NCBI GenBank assembly: GCA_030435675.1 | Contig: CM059621.1 | Location: 5,146,001-5,210,000, forward strand | Direction of reading: 5' to 3' | Origin: Steinernema hermaphroditum | Taxonomy: Eukaryota; Nematoda; Chromadorea; Rhabditida; Steinernematidae | Length of the DNA stretch: 64,000 bases | Position numbers and translations under genes: made by a program | The notes under the pieces: model-generated | Seen by the model: the letters and a program-made list of their open reading frames with translations, nothing else | What the model was told of the DNA's origin: nothing | The model's database searches: none | Shown: positions 41,189-50,800 of the stretch, piece after piece | How the letters are laid out: each line of letters opens with the position of its first letter | How positions within the stretch are numbered: the stretch's first letter is position 1

Positions 41189-41815
41189 ATTTAACGAGTT
41201 ACACGTAAATTGCATTGAGTACTACATGAAAACGGATTAAATACATGGCTGTTAACCTGAATCACTCATTTTCTACCTGGTGGATACTTTTAAGTCATAT
41301 TTCATGACTTAAAGGTCATGGAGGAAAAAAGTTTTTTAAAAAATCTGAAAAAATCTGTGGCTATGTTTTCGAGGTTGCTGAACACGGTGGTGAGTGGCAA
41401 TTCTTGGTTGCCTGTCTGCTTCCATTTTGATTCGGAAATATGAATCGTGTAAATCGTGTAACCTGCCTGTCTTTTTGCCTAAATTGTTGGAAAATGATAG
41501 GCTAAAAGGTGAAATTCGAAAAAGAAAGAAGATGCCCTCCGTTTTTTCTGTTGTCTCTGATAGCGTTTGCCACTTTTTGGCGATTTTTGATTTTTTGAAT
41601 ATTTTCTGCCGACTTTTTTTGGTGATTATGTTGCCGTTTTGTCTTCGCGTTCGTGTAAGGTGGACTACGAGTTGAACTCGGAATCAGTTCAAAAGGAGTA
41701 AAGGCCCATTTATACTCTGCGCGACATAAAACGCCCTTCCTTTAAGCCTAAGCAACTCGTTTGGTCTGTGCGGGTGTGGTCATCCAGATTTATAACGAAA
41801 ATCTCACCGAATTTG
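41189..41815. other. Intergenic, no gene recognised
   Basis: AT-rich sequence with short open frames only. The inverted motif AGTCATATTTCATGACTTAA near 41,292-41,313 is the only visible structure. I see no coding or RNA gene. Confidence 0.5.
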
Positions 41816-41845
41816 GATGACAAAGGTATCCAAATTCGACACTCT

Positions 41846-41915
41846 CGATTTTCGACTCTCGTCTCGACTCTCGTCTCGACTCTCGACTCTCGGGTCTTGA
41901 CTCTCGACTCTCGCA
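41846..41915. repeat. Simple repeat (CGACTCT)n-like
   Basis: Tandem GACTCTCGTCTC / GACTCTCG units. They produce arginine/serine-rich spurious frames on the minus strand. Confidence 0.85.
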
Positions 41916-41942
41916 CAGCCGTGGTCCTGACTAGGGATGCAC

Positions 41943-42032
41943 CCGGTTCCGGTTCCGGTTTTTCCGGTTTTCCGGCTTTTTTTGCGCCGGAATTCCGGTT
42001 CCGGTTGCGGTGCCGGTTTTTTTTCATTCCGG
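41943..42032. repeat. Simple repeat (GGTTCC)n-like
   Basis: Imperfect GGTTCCGGTTCC / TTTTCCGG tandem units. The spurious minus-strand frame across it is rich in Lys, Thr, Gly and Pro. Confidence 0.85.
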
Positions 42033-42097
42033 TGCATAGAACTTTTCGAATCGCGGACGCGACTGACTGTAACCTATTGTGAAAGAAAAAAATCGAA

Positions 42098-42125
42098 AAG
42101 CCACCGACAGGGATCGAACCCGCGA
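42098..42125 (-). ncRNA. tRNA 3'-half-like fragment (T-arm)
   Basis: On the minus strand, GTCGCGGGTTCGATCCCTG is a canonical T-arm with flanking stem bases. No matching D-arm or anticodon arm is visible upstream, so this is a tRNA fragment or the tRNA-derived part of a SINE, not a functional tRNA. Confidence 0.45.
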
Positions 42126-42352
42126 CCCTAAATATGATGAACAAAAATGAAGGATTGCTATCAGAAAACATTAGTCGGATTTCGGCTTTTTTTTTGTCGT
42201 TCGCGTTTTATTCGTGGAATTTGGTGGTTTCCGTATCTGCGATGCATACAGCGCTTCCGATGCCGGTGTTTGGCACATCTCAAAAACAAATGTGCAAAGT
42301 AATGCGATGCTGGGATTTAAACTCTGCAAACTAGTCAGCTCCATGGTCAGCA

Positions 42353-43255
42353 ATGGACACGGTTCCCAATGCATTTGTCGATTTCGTAGTCGAATTGTTG
42401 AGCTACAGCGGCATACATAGGCTGGTTCGAGCTCGTATGAGGGGCATCTGGACAGAAATCGCCCAAGTTCACAAAAGCCAACGGCTCTATTACAGCGTTC
42501 GTCTTTGGTGTAGTGAATCAAAGCTCCAGTGCGCTTTTGAAACTATTGATCACACTACTTTTGAGTTCTCATCATTCTTGGATGTACGAGAGGTGCTGAA
42601 AACGGAGCGACGATTTCTTCGAATCTGTTATATCACAGACTTAGATACCAGGTTTCCCGTCGACCAGAATCTCTTTCTCACATTCAAACAAGGCGAGTTG
42701 GCCAAGTTTGAGAAATTCTTCATTTGGCACTGCTGCCATACAAACCTCTCCTTAAGCAACACAGAGCTGCAGCCGTGGATTTTGAATGCTGTCTTCACGA
42801 AAGTGTATTTTAGCCTCGGCATCACTCTTTCGGAAGAGAGTCCACTTGCCGTGAACTTCTTGAAGGATCAAGTCGAAAATAACCCAACTCTCCATCACAT
42901 CACACTCTGCAATACATGGACACAATCAGTGCTGCCGCTCATAAAAACCTTTTGCCTTCGAGCAGATGTAAGAAATTTTAGGCTTCTGTGTGTAGATTTC
43001 ACCTTAGACAAAGAGTTCGTACAGGAGGTACTTAATGTTTGGAGAAAGAATGATCGCTTTGAGCGCATTCTTCACTTCATTTGTTCTCCTGAGGTAGCTG
43101 AATACATGCACTTCATAATGCAAAAGGACGGCGGCCATTATAAACTAGTTGACAAGGCACGAGGAAAAGTTGCTCATTACACAGATGGGTTTGGTCGAGC
43201 ACATCTCGCAGTTCACCGATATTCTAGGTGTGGCTTTTGTCCATCTTTCGAATGA
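42353..43255 (+). CDS. Uncharacterised intronless protein, possibly F-box-like nematode family
   Basis: A single 300-codon frame without introns. It begins MDTVPNAFVDFVVELLSYSG, a short N-terminal helix reminiscent of F-box openings in expanded nematode families. It ends in a Cys/His-containing tail (HRYSRCGFCPSFE). There is no signal peptide or membrane segment, so it is probably intracellular. If it is an F-box-type protein it would recruit substrates to an SCF ubiquitin ligase, but I see no decisive motif and this remains a guess. A polyadenylation-type AATAAA lies 20 bp after the stop (43,276-43,281). A decayed second copy follows about 560 bp downstream, and its last 120 or so residues are very similar, so the family is locally duplicating. 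The start is the first Met that keeps the whole frame. Confidence 0.7.
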   Translation: MDTVPNAFVDFVVELLSYSGIHRLVRARMRGIWTEIAQVHKSQRLYYSVRLWCSESKLQCAFETIDHTTFEFSSFLDVREVLKTERRFLRICYITDLDTRFPVDQNLFLTFKQGELAKFEKFFIWHCCHTNLSLSNTELQPWILNAVFTKVYFSLGITLSEESPLAVNFLKDQVENNPTLHHITLCNTWTQSVLPLIKTFCLRADVRNFRLLCVDFTLDKEFVQEVLNVWRKNDRFERILHFICSPEVAEYMHFIMQKDGGHYKLVDKARGKVAHYTDGFGRAHLAVHRYSRCGFCPSFE

Positions 43256-43410
43256 ATAGCAATTGTTGTGCGTGGAATAAACTTATAAGGATTAATCGTA
43301 AAATTTCGGAATCCTGGTTCTAGCTAGGCTTGGACTGACCCAGCTCAGAATCCGAACCGTCTTCGGGTCGGCGCAGTTCGCTCCGGACCCAATCCGAGCC
43401 GACTCCGCCC

Positions 43411-43490
43411 AATCGGTTTACATGCTGCGGACAATTGCAACCGTTCACGGGGAGCGATCGAAGCATCCGATTCCTGCAACCGGAATCGGA
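43411..43490 (+). repeat. Duplicated 3' flank, copy 1
   Basis: The segment around ACAATTGCAACCGTTCACGG, GGAGCGATCGAAGCATCCGA and TTCCTGCAACCGGAATCGGA is nearly identical to 44,427-44,506. The tandem duplication of the neighbouring gene therefore included several hundred bases of 3' flank. Confidence 0.85.
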
Positions 43491-43813
43491 GTTTTGCCGT
43501 ACAGAGGCTCAGGCGTCGGCCGACGGTCATTCTGATTCTTTCGATGCCTACGGATTTCCCAAGCTGCACAAACACATAATTTCGTTCCATCGCGAATTTG
43601 TGGCCACGCATAGGGAACATAGCATCTTCGAGTGAATTTGGCCTATTTTTATCACGACTGTCAATTGTGACTTCTTCTAGGAAGGTTCACAGGTTCGGTC
43701 TGTCGCAAAAATGTCGCATTTGGCGAGAGTTCGAAAAGCTGATTTTTGAAAGATTTCAGAACTTTGCATATGTTAGTAAATTTTGTAGGTTCGACCTGCT
43801 TTCGCACATTCGG

Positions 43814-44318
43814 TTTTTCTTTTCTCGGTTCTGCCATACACACCTCTATTTGTTGAACGCGAAGCTACAGCTGTGGATTTTGAATGTTGTCTTCAGGAAA
43901 GTGTACTTCAGCTGTGGATTTCTTGAAGGATCAGATCGAAAATAGCCCAACTCTCCAATACATCACACTCCGTAATACATGGACACAATCAGTGCTGCCG
44001 CTCATAAAAACCTTTTGTCTTCGAGCAGACCTGACGATTTTTAGGACTGTAAGTGTAGATTTCACCTTAGACAAACAGTTTGTACAGGAGGTCCTTGATG
44101 TTTTTAGAAGGAATGATCGCTTCGTGCGCATTCTTCACTTTATTCGTACTCCTGAGGTAGCGGAATACATGCATTCCATAATGCAACGGGACGGCGGCCA
44201 ATATAAACTACTTGACCAGGCACGAGGAAAAGTTGCTCATTACACAGATGGGTTTGGTCGAGCACATCTCGCAGTTCACCGATATTCTAGGTGTGGCTTT
44301 TGTCCATCTTTCGAATGA
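43814..44318 (+). pseudogene. Truncated tandem copy of the 42,353 gene
   Basis: Similarity to the preceding gene starts at the CHTNLSLSNTELQPWILN region (here CHTHLYLLNAKLQLWILN) and runs to the identical C-terminus HRYSRCGFCPSFE. After the VYFS codons, 35 bp present in the intact copy (42,814-42,849 region) are missing. This shifts the frame, so the C-terminal 120 residues are open only in another frame. The first half of the gene is absent. A copy of the 3' untranslated region with AATAAA (44,339-44,344) follows. It is a 5'-truncated, frameshifted pseudogene. Confidence 0.8.
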
Positions 44319-44426
44319 ATAGCAATTGTTGTGCGTGGAATAAACGTATAAAGATGATTCGACGAAATTTCGTAGCCCTGGTTCCGGCTCAGATTGACCA
44401 AAGACACAGCTCGGCCGACTCCGCCC

Positions 44427-44506
44427 AATCAGTTTACATACTGGGACAATTGCAACCGTTCACGGGGAGCGATCGAAGCATCCGATTCCTGCAACCGGAA
44501 TCGGAC
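44427..44506 (+). repeat. Duplicated 3' flank, copy 2
   Basis: Partner of the block at 43,411-43,490, offset about 1,015 bp. The stops of the two gene copies are offset 1,063 bp, so indels separate the copies. Confidence 0.85.
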
Positions 44507-44603
44507 CACCAGTGTTGTCGCGCGAAGCCGAAGTTTTATCAAAGCTCCAAGGTCCACGCCGCCAACCAAATTTTCAGTAAACATGTCAAAGAGCATTGTT
44601 CAT

Positions 44604-45085
44604 TCAATTAAATGAAGAGGCTTGTGTTGGACACTCCTTTTGATGTATACACGCGCCCTCGTGGAGAACAAAAGGATACACACAGTAACATCCAGGGGGG
44701 CCAACGCAAATTCGAGGACACGCCTTGTTAGGTGCTTTGCAAGTGTTCTGGCAGTATCCACACTGAAGGAAACGTTCGTTCGCGGGACAGTCGGTCGGCT
44801 TCACGGTAGTTCTCGGACACTGCGTTGGGATCACACATTTCCCGTTGAGACGGACGTAGGGCTGCTCACAGTAACATCCGGGCGCCGAACAGTTTTTGGG
44901 ACATTCCACAATAGGTTTGTCGCAGCTTGCTTCACAGGTTCCACATTCTAGGTATTTCTCATATCGAGGGCAATCTAAAACACCTTCACTCCACTTGAGA
45001 GACATCTGCAGAACATACCTTTTGCCAAGATCCCTACCGATGCACTCACAACGATCAGAATCGGCAGAATACACAAGACGTTCAT
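44604..45085 (-). CDS. Secreted two-domain TIL protease inhibitor
   Basis: Two trypsin-inhibitor-like (TIL) cysteine-rich domains, each with the full set of ten cysteines (for example GCYCEQPYVRLNGKC and GCYCVYPFVLHEGAC), joined by an RTTVKPT linker. TIL proteins block serine proteases outside the cell. The gene has two exons: 45,085-45,019 and 44,974-44,604, with a 44-bp intron (GTATGT...TTTTAG). The start at 45,085 encodes a hydrophobic signal peptide (MNVLCILPILIVVSASVG), giving 145 aa in total. A start at 45,101 would read through the intron without a signal peptide and add a non-TIL N-terminus, so I reject it. The intron splits the Asp codon directly before the first domain cysteine. The mature product would be about 123 aa, probably secreted. 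Confidence 0.88.
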
Positions 45086-45115
45086 TGTTGCCACAGCTCA
45101 TACGCTGATCTGGCG

Positions 45116-45149
45116 TTTATATTGACACTATTTGAACCAAAATTTATCA
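45116..45149 (-). promoter_or_regulatory. TATA-like and GATA-type sites upstream of the TIL gene
   Basis: On the minus strand TATAAA (45,121-45,116) lies about 30 bp upstream of the signal-peptide ATG, and TGATAA (45,149-45,144) a little further up. TGATAA is the core bound by intestinal GATA factors in nematodes. This is suggestive of gut expression only. Confidence 0.35.
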
Positions 45150-46179
45150 ATTGAGTATATTTTGTCATATGTAGAGGGCGTTTTTATTTGCTCGCACTTA
45201 TTTAAGCGGTGGATTATAACTATTTGCCGGGTAGCACGCGTCATACTGTTTTGATCGTAAGAGTGTATTAGAATGATAAGAAGAAATTTGTTAGGGCAAT
45301 CGTAGTTTCATGTCAGTAACAGCGAACTGAGAGCATAGAGTGTGGCAGATTTGTACCAATGAATCTGTGCTGAAACGTTCTCACTGTGCCCCATTTTTGT
45401 ACGATTTGACGCCATTGACTCATTGTCAAATCGCCTACAAATGATGAGGCATGATTTTGCTCATCGTCTCCTCCGTCTTCTATATCATAGAGTTGAAGAC
45501 TTGACCACTCTACAACGATTTCATCTTCCGAAAACTCATAGTCCGAGTAGAGTATATTGCTATCTGCATAACGCTATCACATCTGCTATCACAGCTGCAC
45601 ATACAAGAAAGCCACCAAATTATTTCTGAGCAGTACATTTGATACATATGTCACATAGATTGCAGCACACAAGCTTCGACTAAATGGTCACGCTTGACTG
45701 TCTAAGTTCTTAGTAACTCGAGAGCAGCAGGCTCGTGTGCACAGCGTTCATTTTTGTACTCGGTTTGGGGGGGTGCCCTTTCCGGGAATCGGTCCTCTGC
45801 GGTTCCCTTGTTTTACTGTTTGTGCCGTGTCGCTGATAATAAATGAAAATAGAGGTAAAATTTCGGAACGCCATCCCATAACGTAACGCATCGAATTCTC
45901 CCAGGCAAGATCTTCGTGAATATTTCCCTCTAAACTTGTACTGGAAACAAAGAGCATTCAGAATGCAAAGTTTCCTTTTTGTGTTGGTGTTAGTCAGCGT
46001 TAAGCAGATGGGATGGTGGACTATAGAAACATATGAACGGTCTGTTTATTTATTAATGACGGTTAGGTAAGCACGATTCGTCTAGACACAAAGAAGACGT
46101 CATAATACGACCATTTACTGAGAATTTAAATTACGAACAAGTACAATATAACGCATGCTTTATAAATCGTTTTTTCATA
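45150..46179. other. Intergenic, no gene recognised
   Basis: Only short frames without domain similarity or convincing splice signals. I see no RNA gene. Confidence 0.5.
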
Positions 46180-46181
46180 TA

Positions 46182-47259
46182 CACTGCTGGACAAAAGTAT
46201 AGGCCACCCCCTTATTCGGCAGTTTGGAGGGCTAGTGGCAACTTTTGAAGATACTGAATGCCCCACGTGAAAAAGCGTCGCGAAAAACATAGGTTCCATG
46301 AGGAAAGAAGAAATCCCTAAAAGAAAAACAAATGTAAAAACGTTCAAATAAATCTGAGACCCAATTTCAGCTGGACAAAAGTATAGGCCACCCTAGACAT
46401 TTGCTTCGCATTTACTTCGTATTTAATTGATAACAAGCCTTGTTTTCACTGTTATTCATTGAAACTGTGTTTCAAGGCTATTATGCTGCAATGGATCGAA
46501 GTGCGCGTCTTACAGAGGTCGGAAAGGACAAAATTTAAGAGCTCCATTCTGAACACATGTCCAAATGGAAACATGATAGGCAGATGGCCACATCTTCTTC
46601 GCTAACAGACTCCAAACCACGCAAAACACCGTTTTCGGCGCCGCAGATTACATAAGAGTAAAAATTATGCCATTTAAGTGCTTATAGGCATCACTCCCCC
46701 TTCAAAACTTAGAACCCCAACATGACCTGCATTCTTGGTCGGGTCCCAGAACGATCTGGAAGATGGAATTTTCAGCTTATTCCATCACTACCACATTGTA
46801 GAGTGTATGCGAAAACCCCGTGGTTTGGAGTCTGTTAGCGAAGAAGGTGTGGCCATCTGCCTATCATGTTTCCATTTGGACATGTGTTCAGAATGGAGCT
46901 CTTAAATTTTGTGCTTTCCGACCTCTGTAAGACGCGCACTTCGATCCATTGCAGCATAATAGCCTTGAAACACAGTTTCAGTGAATAACAGTGAAAACAA
47001 GGCTTGTTATCAATTAAATACGAATTAAATGCGAAGCAAATGTCTAGGGTGGCCTATACTTTTGTCCAGCTGAAAATGGGTCTCAGATTTATTTGAACGT
47101 TTTTACATTTGTTTCTCTTCCAGGGATTTCGTCTTTCCCCATGGAACCTATGTTTTTCGCGACGCTTTTTCACGTGGAGTAGTACGTATTTTCAAAAGTT
47201 GCCGCTAGCCCTCAAAACTGCTGAATAAGGGGGGTGGCCTATACTTTTGTCCAGCAGTG
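46182..47259. mobile_element. Non-autonomous Tc1/Tc3-type element with ~440-bp inverted arms
   Basis: The element starts CACTGCTGGACAAAAGTATA, ends with its inverse complement, and is flanked by TA on both sides (46,180-46,181; 47,260-47,261), the target duplication of Tc1/mariner transposons. The two arms (46,182 to about 46,620 and about 46,820 to 47,259) are near-perfect inverted repeats around a central point of about 46,720. Only about 200 bp are unpaired. Each arm carries the motif GCTGGACAAAAGTATAGGCC twice, 184-185 bp apart (46,186 and 46,370; mirrored at 47,255 and 47,070). Tc3 of C. elegans has long arms with two transposase-binding sites spaced similarly. No transposase frame is present, so movement would need a related active element. 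Transcripts would fold into a long hairpin. Confidence 0.92.
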
Positions 47260-47261
47260 TA

Positions 47262-47824
47262 TAACGCTGGAACGCAGGTTTTTCACCCAGTTTCAGCCTT
47301 CCCTCGGGCAGTGATATTTTCGCATAAACGTTGTTTATAGACATAGAGCATTTCGCTTTCTCTTCTTCGAAACGATTTCCATAAAATGTATTTCTCATCG
47401 GCGTTTTCTCCAAAAACAAATTGATGTCGTCCACAGAACAAAAGGGACTTAAACTTTATCCACAACCGCCACAGCGACCGTTGTTTACGGCTTTTCCCAC
47501 AAGCGGCTCTGCCAAAGACCGCTCCCGGCGCTCTCGCGCGCCTCTCATTTGTCCGCCACTTCACCATAGCGACCCACTGCTCGCCTCACGGCGTCAGTGC
47601 GCTCCTGAAGTTGGCTCAGTTGTCCTCATCTCTTCACTCAACCCCCTCGTTCCTTCGTCGGATCCCGATGTGTGCCCAGGAACGTTGCCGCGTGTGATCA
47701 CTATGGAAACAATGCCCTTTGCCGTCGCGTGCACTTCCAACGCCGTTCCATAGCGTGCAGCCTGTTCTTCTCTCCGCTCGAACCGGTGATTAACCTGACG
47801 CAACTGAAGATCGCCGGCTACACG
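47262..47824. other. 5' flank of the PITP-like gene
   Basis: No independent gene is recognised. The sequence is open in several frames near 47,421-47,753, but these have no domain character. The frame of the PITP exon is open upstream to about 47,672, but family members start at the Met at 47,825. Confidence 0.4.
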
Positions 47825-50800
47825 ATGCGAATCACCGAATACCGCATTATGTTACCGTACTCGATTGAAGAGGTCGAGTCGATGAGCTCTTATTTGATGT
47901 CGCAAATCAAGGAACGGGCCAAAGTGAGTTTCTTAGACTTTGTTTTTATGTCGGGCGAGTTTAGCAGGTGCCTTTAATAATCTGCTACCAGTGCATTAGA
48001 ATATTTATAGACTTCCACTTGGAATTGATTGTTTACAGTTGTTGCTAATACTTCTATTTCTGGTGGTATACATTTCCAAGAGCGAGCCTATAGGAAGACT
48101 ATGAACGATTTTATATCACGACGAAGTGACCGAACGTTTTTTGGCATTTCAGTCCAAAATAAATTTGCATGGAAGTTCGACATTGGTGGCCCGTTTAATC
48201 CGTACTTTCGAACAAGTGCCACCGAAAAAAAACCGAAATATATATTTCCACAATAATAAGCATGCATATTTGATATAATATGAGTTATTAATAATGTGCA
48301 TTCTTCGAAAAACAACTGCATTTATATAATGCAATTTATTTGAAAACAGGTCTTTCATTTGTGCCCCCAGCGATCGGTCGGGTCGTCCGCTCGCTCTCTC
48401 TGAGGCTGTCTGAGCCGATTGAGTTGAGTGAGCGGTCGTTCTCGGCCGTCGTTGTTGGCGCAATGATCGCCCCGGCTCCCAGAAGGCCTGGAACACCAGG
48501 GAGCCGTAGTTCCACCGTCTTGCCAAGAAGCCCGTCACTGCCGCCCGGCTCCACTCGCGCCGCCAGAGAAGCCGAAGAACCGCCACAATTCCGTAGTCCG
48601 CGTCGCCAGCTGCCTTGATGGTTCCCGGTTCGCCTGTTGTGCTCCGACAACGCGTTTCGCCTGCATGCCTGTTCTTCACTCGTGCCGCCCACGGAAGCTG
48701 CCGAAGAAGCTCCTCAACTCCGACGTCCGCGCCGCCACCTGAGCTGAAGATGGGTTTGCTGTGCTCCACCGTCTCCGGAATCAGCTCTTCGCCTCTCTGA
48801 TGCCCGCGCACACTAATGGGATCGCCGTGCTCTACTCTGATGTGCCGAAGTCAGAAGAAGACCGGCGACTACGGAGTGATAATGTGTTTCTTGTGCATAT
48901 ATACGACGTCTCGCAAGGCGTAAGCCTTTGATACGAGAAATAAACTCGTAAACTCGTAAACTCGTATTTGAAAACAAAGGTTTACGGTCCACGACGTTCC
49001 GCCGCGAAACATCCTGCTCCGAAGGTTTAAGGGGATTCAATGGCTAATTGTCCGAACATCCTCTCGTTCTGTTTAAATTTCTTTTGTTACACCAAGTTAT
49101 AAGGTCTTTCAGTTGGACCCAGAACGATAGGTCGGGTCGGCCACTTTGAGGTTTGCCAAATGAGTTAACAGAGGTCGCGACGGGCTCTCACTCGTGTGGC
49201 GGTGGCGAGCGGTCGGTCCCTCCGGTCACTCTCTGAGTGTGTGGTTAGCCAGATGGCAAACCCCGTGGCAGTTGTGACTGTTCCGGCTTCCAGAGGGAAT
49301 TGGGACACCCGGAAGCCGTAGTCCCACCACCGCTGACAACAAGATGTCCGATGCCAGGAATTCGACGTCCGACGCTGCGTGTGAAGTCATCCCGAAGGTC
49401 GCCGACGCTCTGAGGACCAGCGAAGATGCAACTCCCGGACCACGGACCATCAGATGCAAGCTCAGAAGCGTCCGCTGTGCCGCAAAGGATGTTCTGCTGC
49501 CGCAGCTGAAGATTTGCCGATTCCCAGATGCCCCGTGAAGTGCGCCGTCTACGATCGGTTCCACATCTACGCCGCGCCAGGGATGAAGTCGTCTGCCAGA
49601 CATCCTCTGTTTGTTTATTTTGGGTGTCGCGCAAGGCATAATGCCTTTGATTCGCGAAATAAAGTAGTGAGTAGTAAGTAGAGGTCGCGACGCATGCGAG
49701 TCCTTCACTGATCTTATCTCTGAGAGAGCGAGCAGGCAACCCGAATGATTGCCAGCCATGAAAGACCCACTGGACACTTCACAGTTACATAAAACATTTG
49801 AGCTAGCTCGCAAGGTTACTTTCAAGGGTGCTATGCACCAGAACAACCTATTGATACCATTATCGCATTTTTTGATGGATATGTGGATTGGAAACGTATC
49901 TACTTCCTCAAAAAAGTGTGATTTGTGTGTTTCCACGAAGAAACAACTCATAACGCTCGGTAAGGAATCGGTCAACGGTCAGTCATACTAGAGAGAGCTC
50001 TACATACATTAGTTGACAGATTCCTTGTCAGTTGTAATATGAGCTCCACAGAGCCGGATTTTTGGACTGTCTTTCTAACTGTGCCATTACCTTTTTGCAG
50101 ATCACGTGCAACCAAAGATCAAATGCATTCACCTGGAATAATTTCCTCGTATACATGAACATCTGTTTTATGTAATCCTCTTATTTGCAGCAAGGAGTCG
50201 AATCGGAAAGGGACTACTACGGAGAGGCAATATGGCGTCAGTGGTTCAAGGTCAAGAAGGACAGCAAGAACTACAACGCGAGATTCACTTACTATCAGGA
50301 CAACAATTGGATTATGCCCAGTAGCGATGAATTTATGAACTGTAGCCAATTGTGGTCATTACAGAGTGGCGCCAGTCGATGTTCACCGATGACAACAACG
50401 TTCTCGATGTGCGGTATTGGTTAGTGTACGGGTCGATCACCAAAAGTTTAATTACAATGTCCGTGGTGGACAAATTCTACTGCGAAACGTACTGTAAAGT
50501 GAGAGATTACGCTAGAACGGGTCACGACAACAACATATTTCGTCTCTACGAAGAACAACTTGCTCAAAGAAAAATAAGTGAGTCACAGTCACTCATGTAT
50601 GTAATTAAAAGATTTTCAGTAGCCGTAAGCGTTCGGAAAGCAGGAGATCTGATTAGCTGTGGAACTATCGAAGACGAAGACGTCCCTTTAAATGAAGTTC
50701 ACGACGACTGGGTTCAGCAATCTTTGAGAGTCGGCAGCCCGGTTACCTGCGTATACTATCTTACATGTGTGGATTTTCCGTACAAAATGCAGGCGTACAT

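Noticed and set aside
41710..42171. 153-aa minus-strand frame as a gene
   Set aside because: It is mostly translated simple repeats (GACTCTCG and GGTTCC types) plus a tRNA-like fragment.
46126..46347. 73-aa frame with a hydrophobic start
   Set aside because: Lies in the inverted arm of the Tc-type element and is mirrored in the other arm; not a gene.
48149..48811. 220-aa minus-strand frame
   Set aside because: It runs antisense through retroposon copy A and has no domain; high GC content of the element explains the open frame.
49226..49975. 249-aa minus-strand frame
   Set aside because: Antisense to retroposon copy B and flanking intron; no recognisable features.
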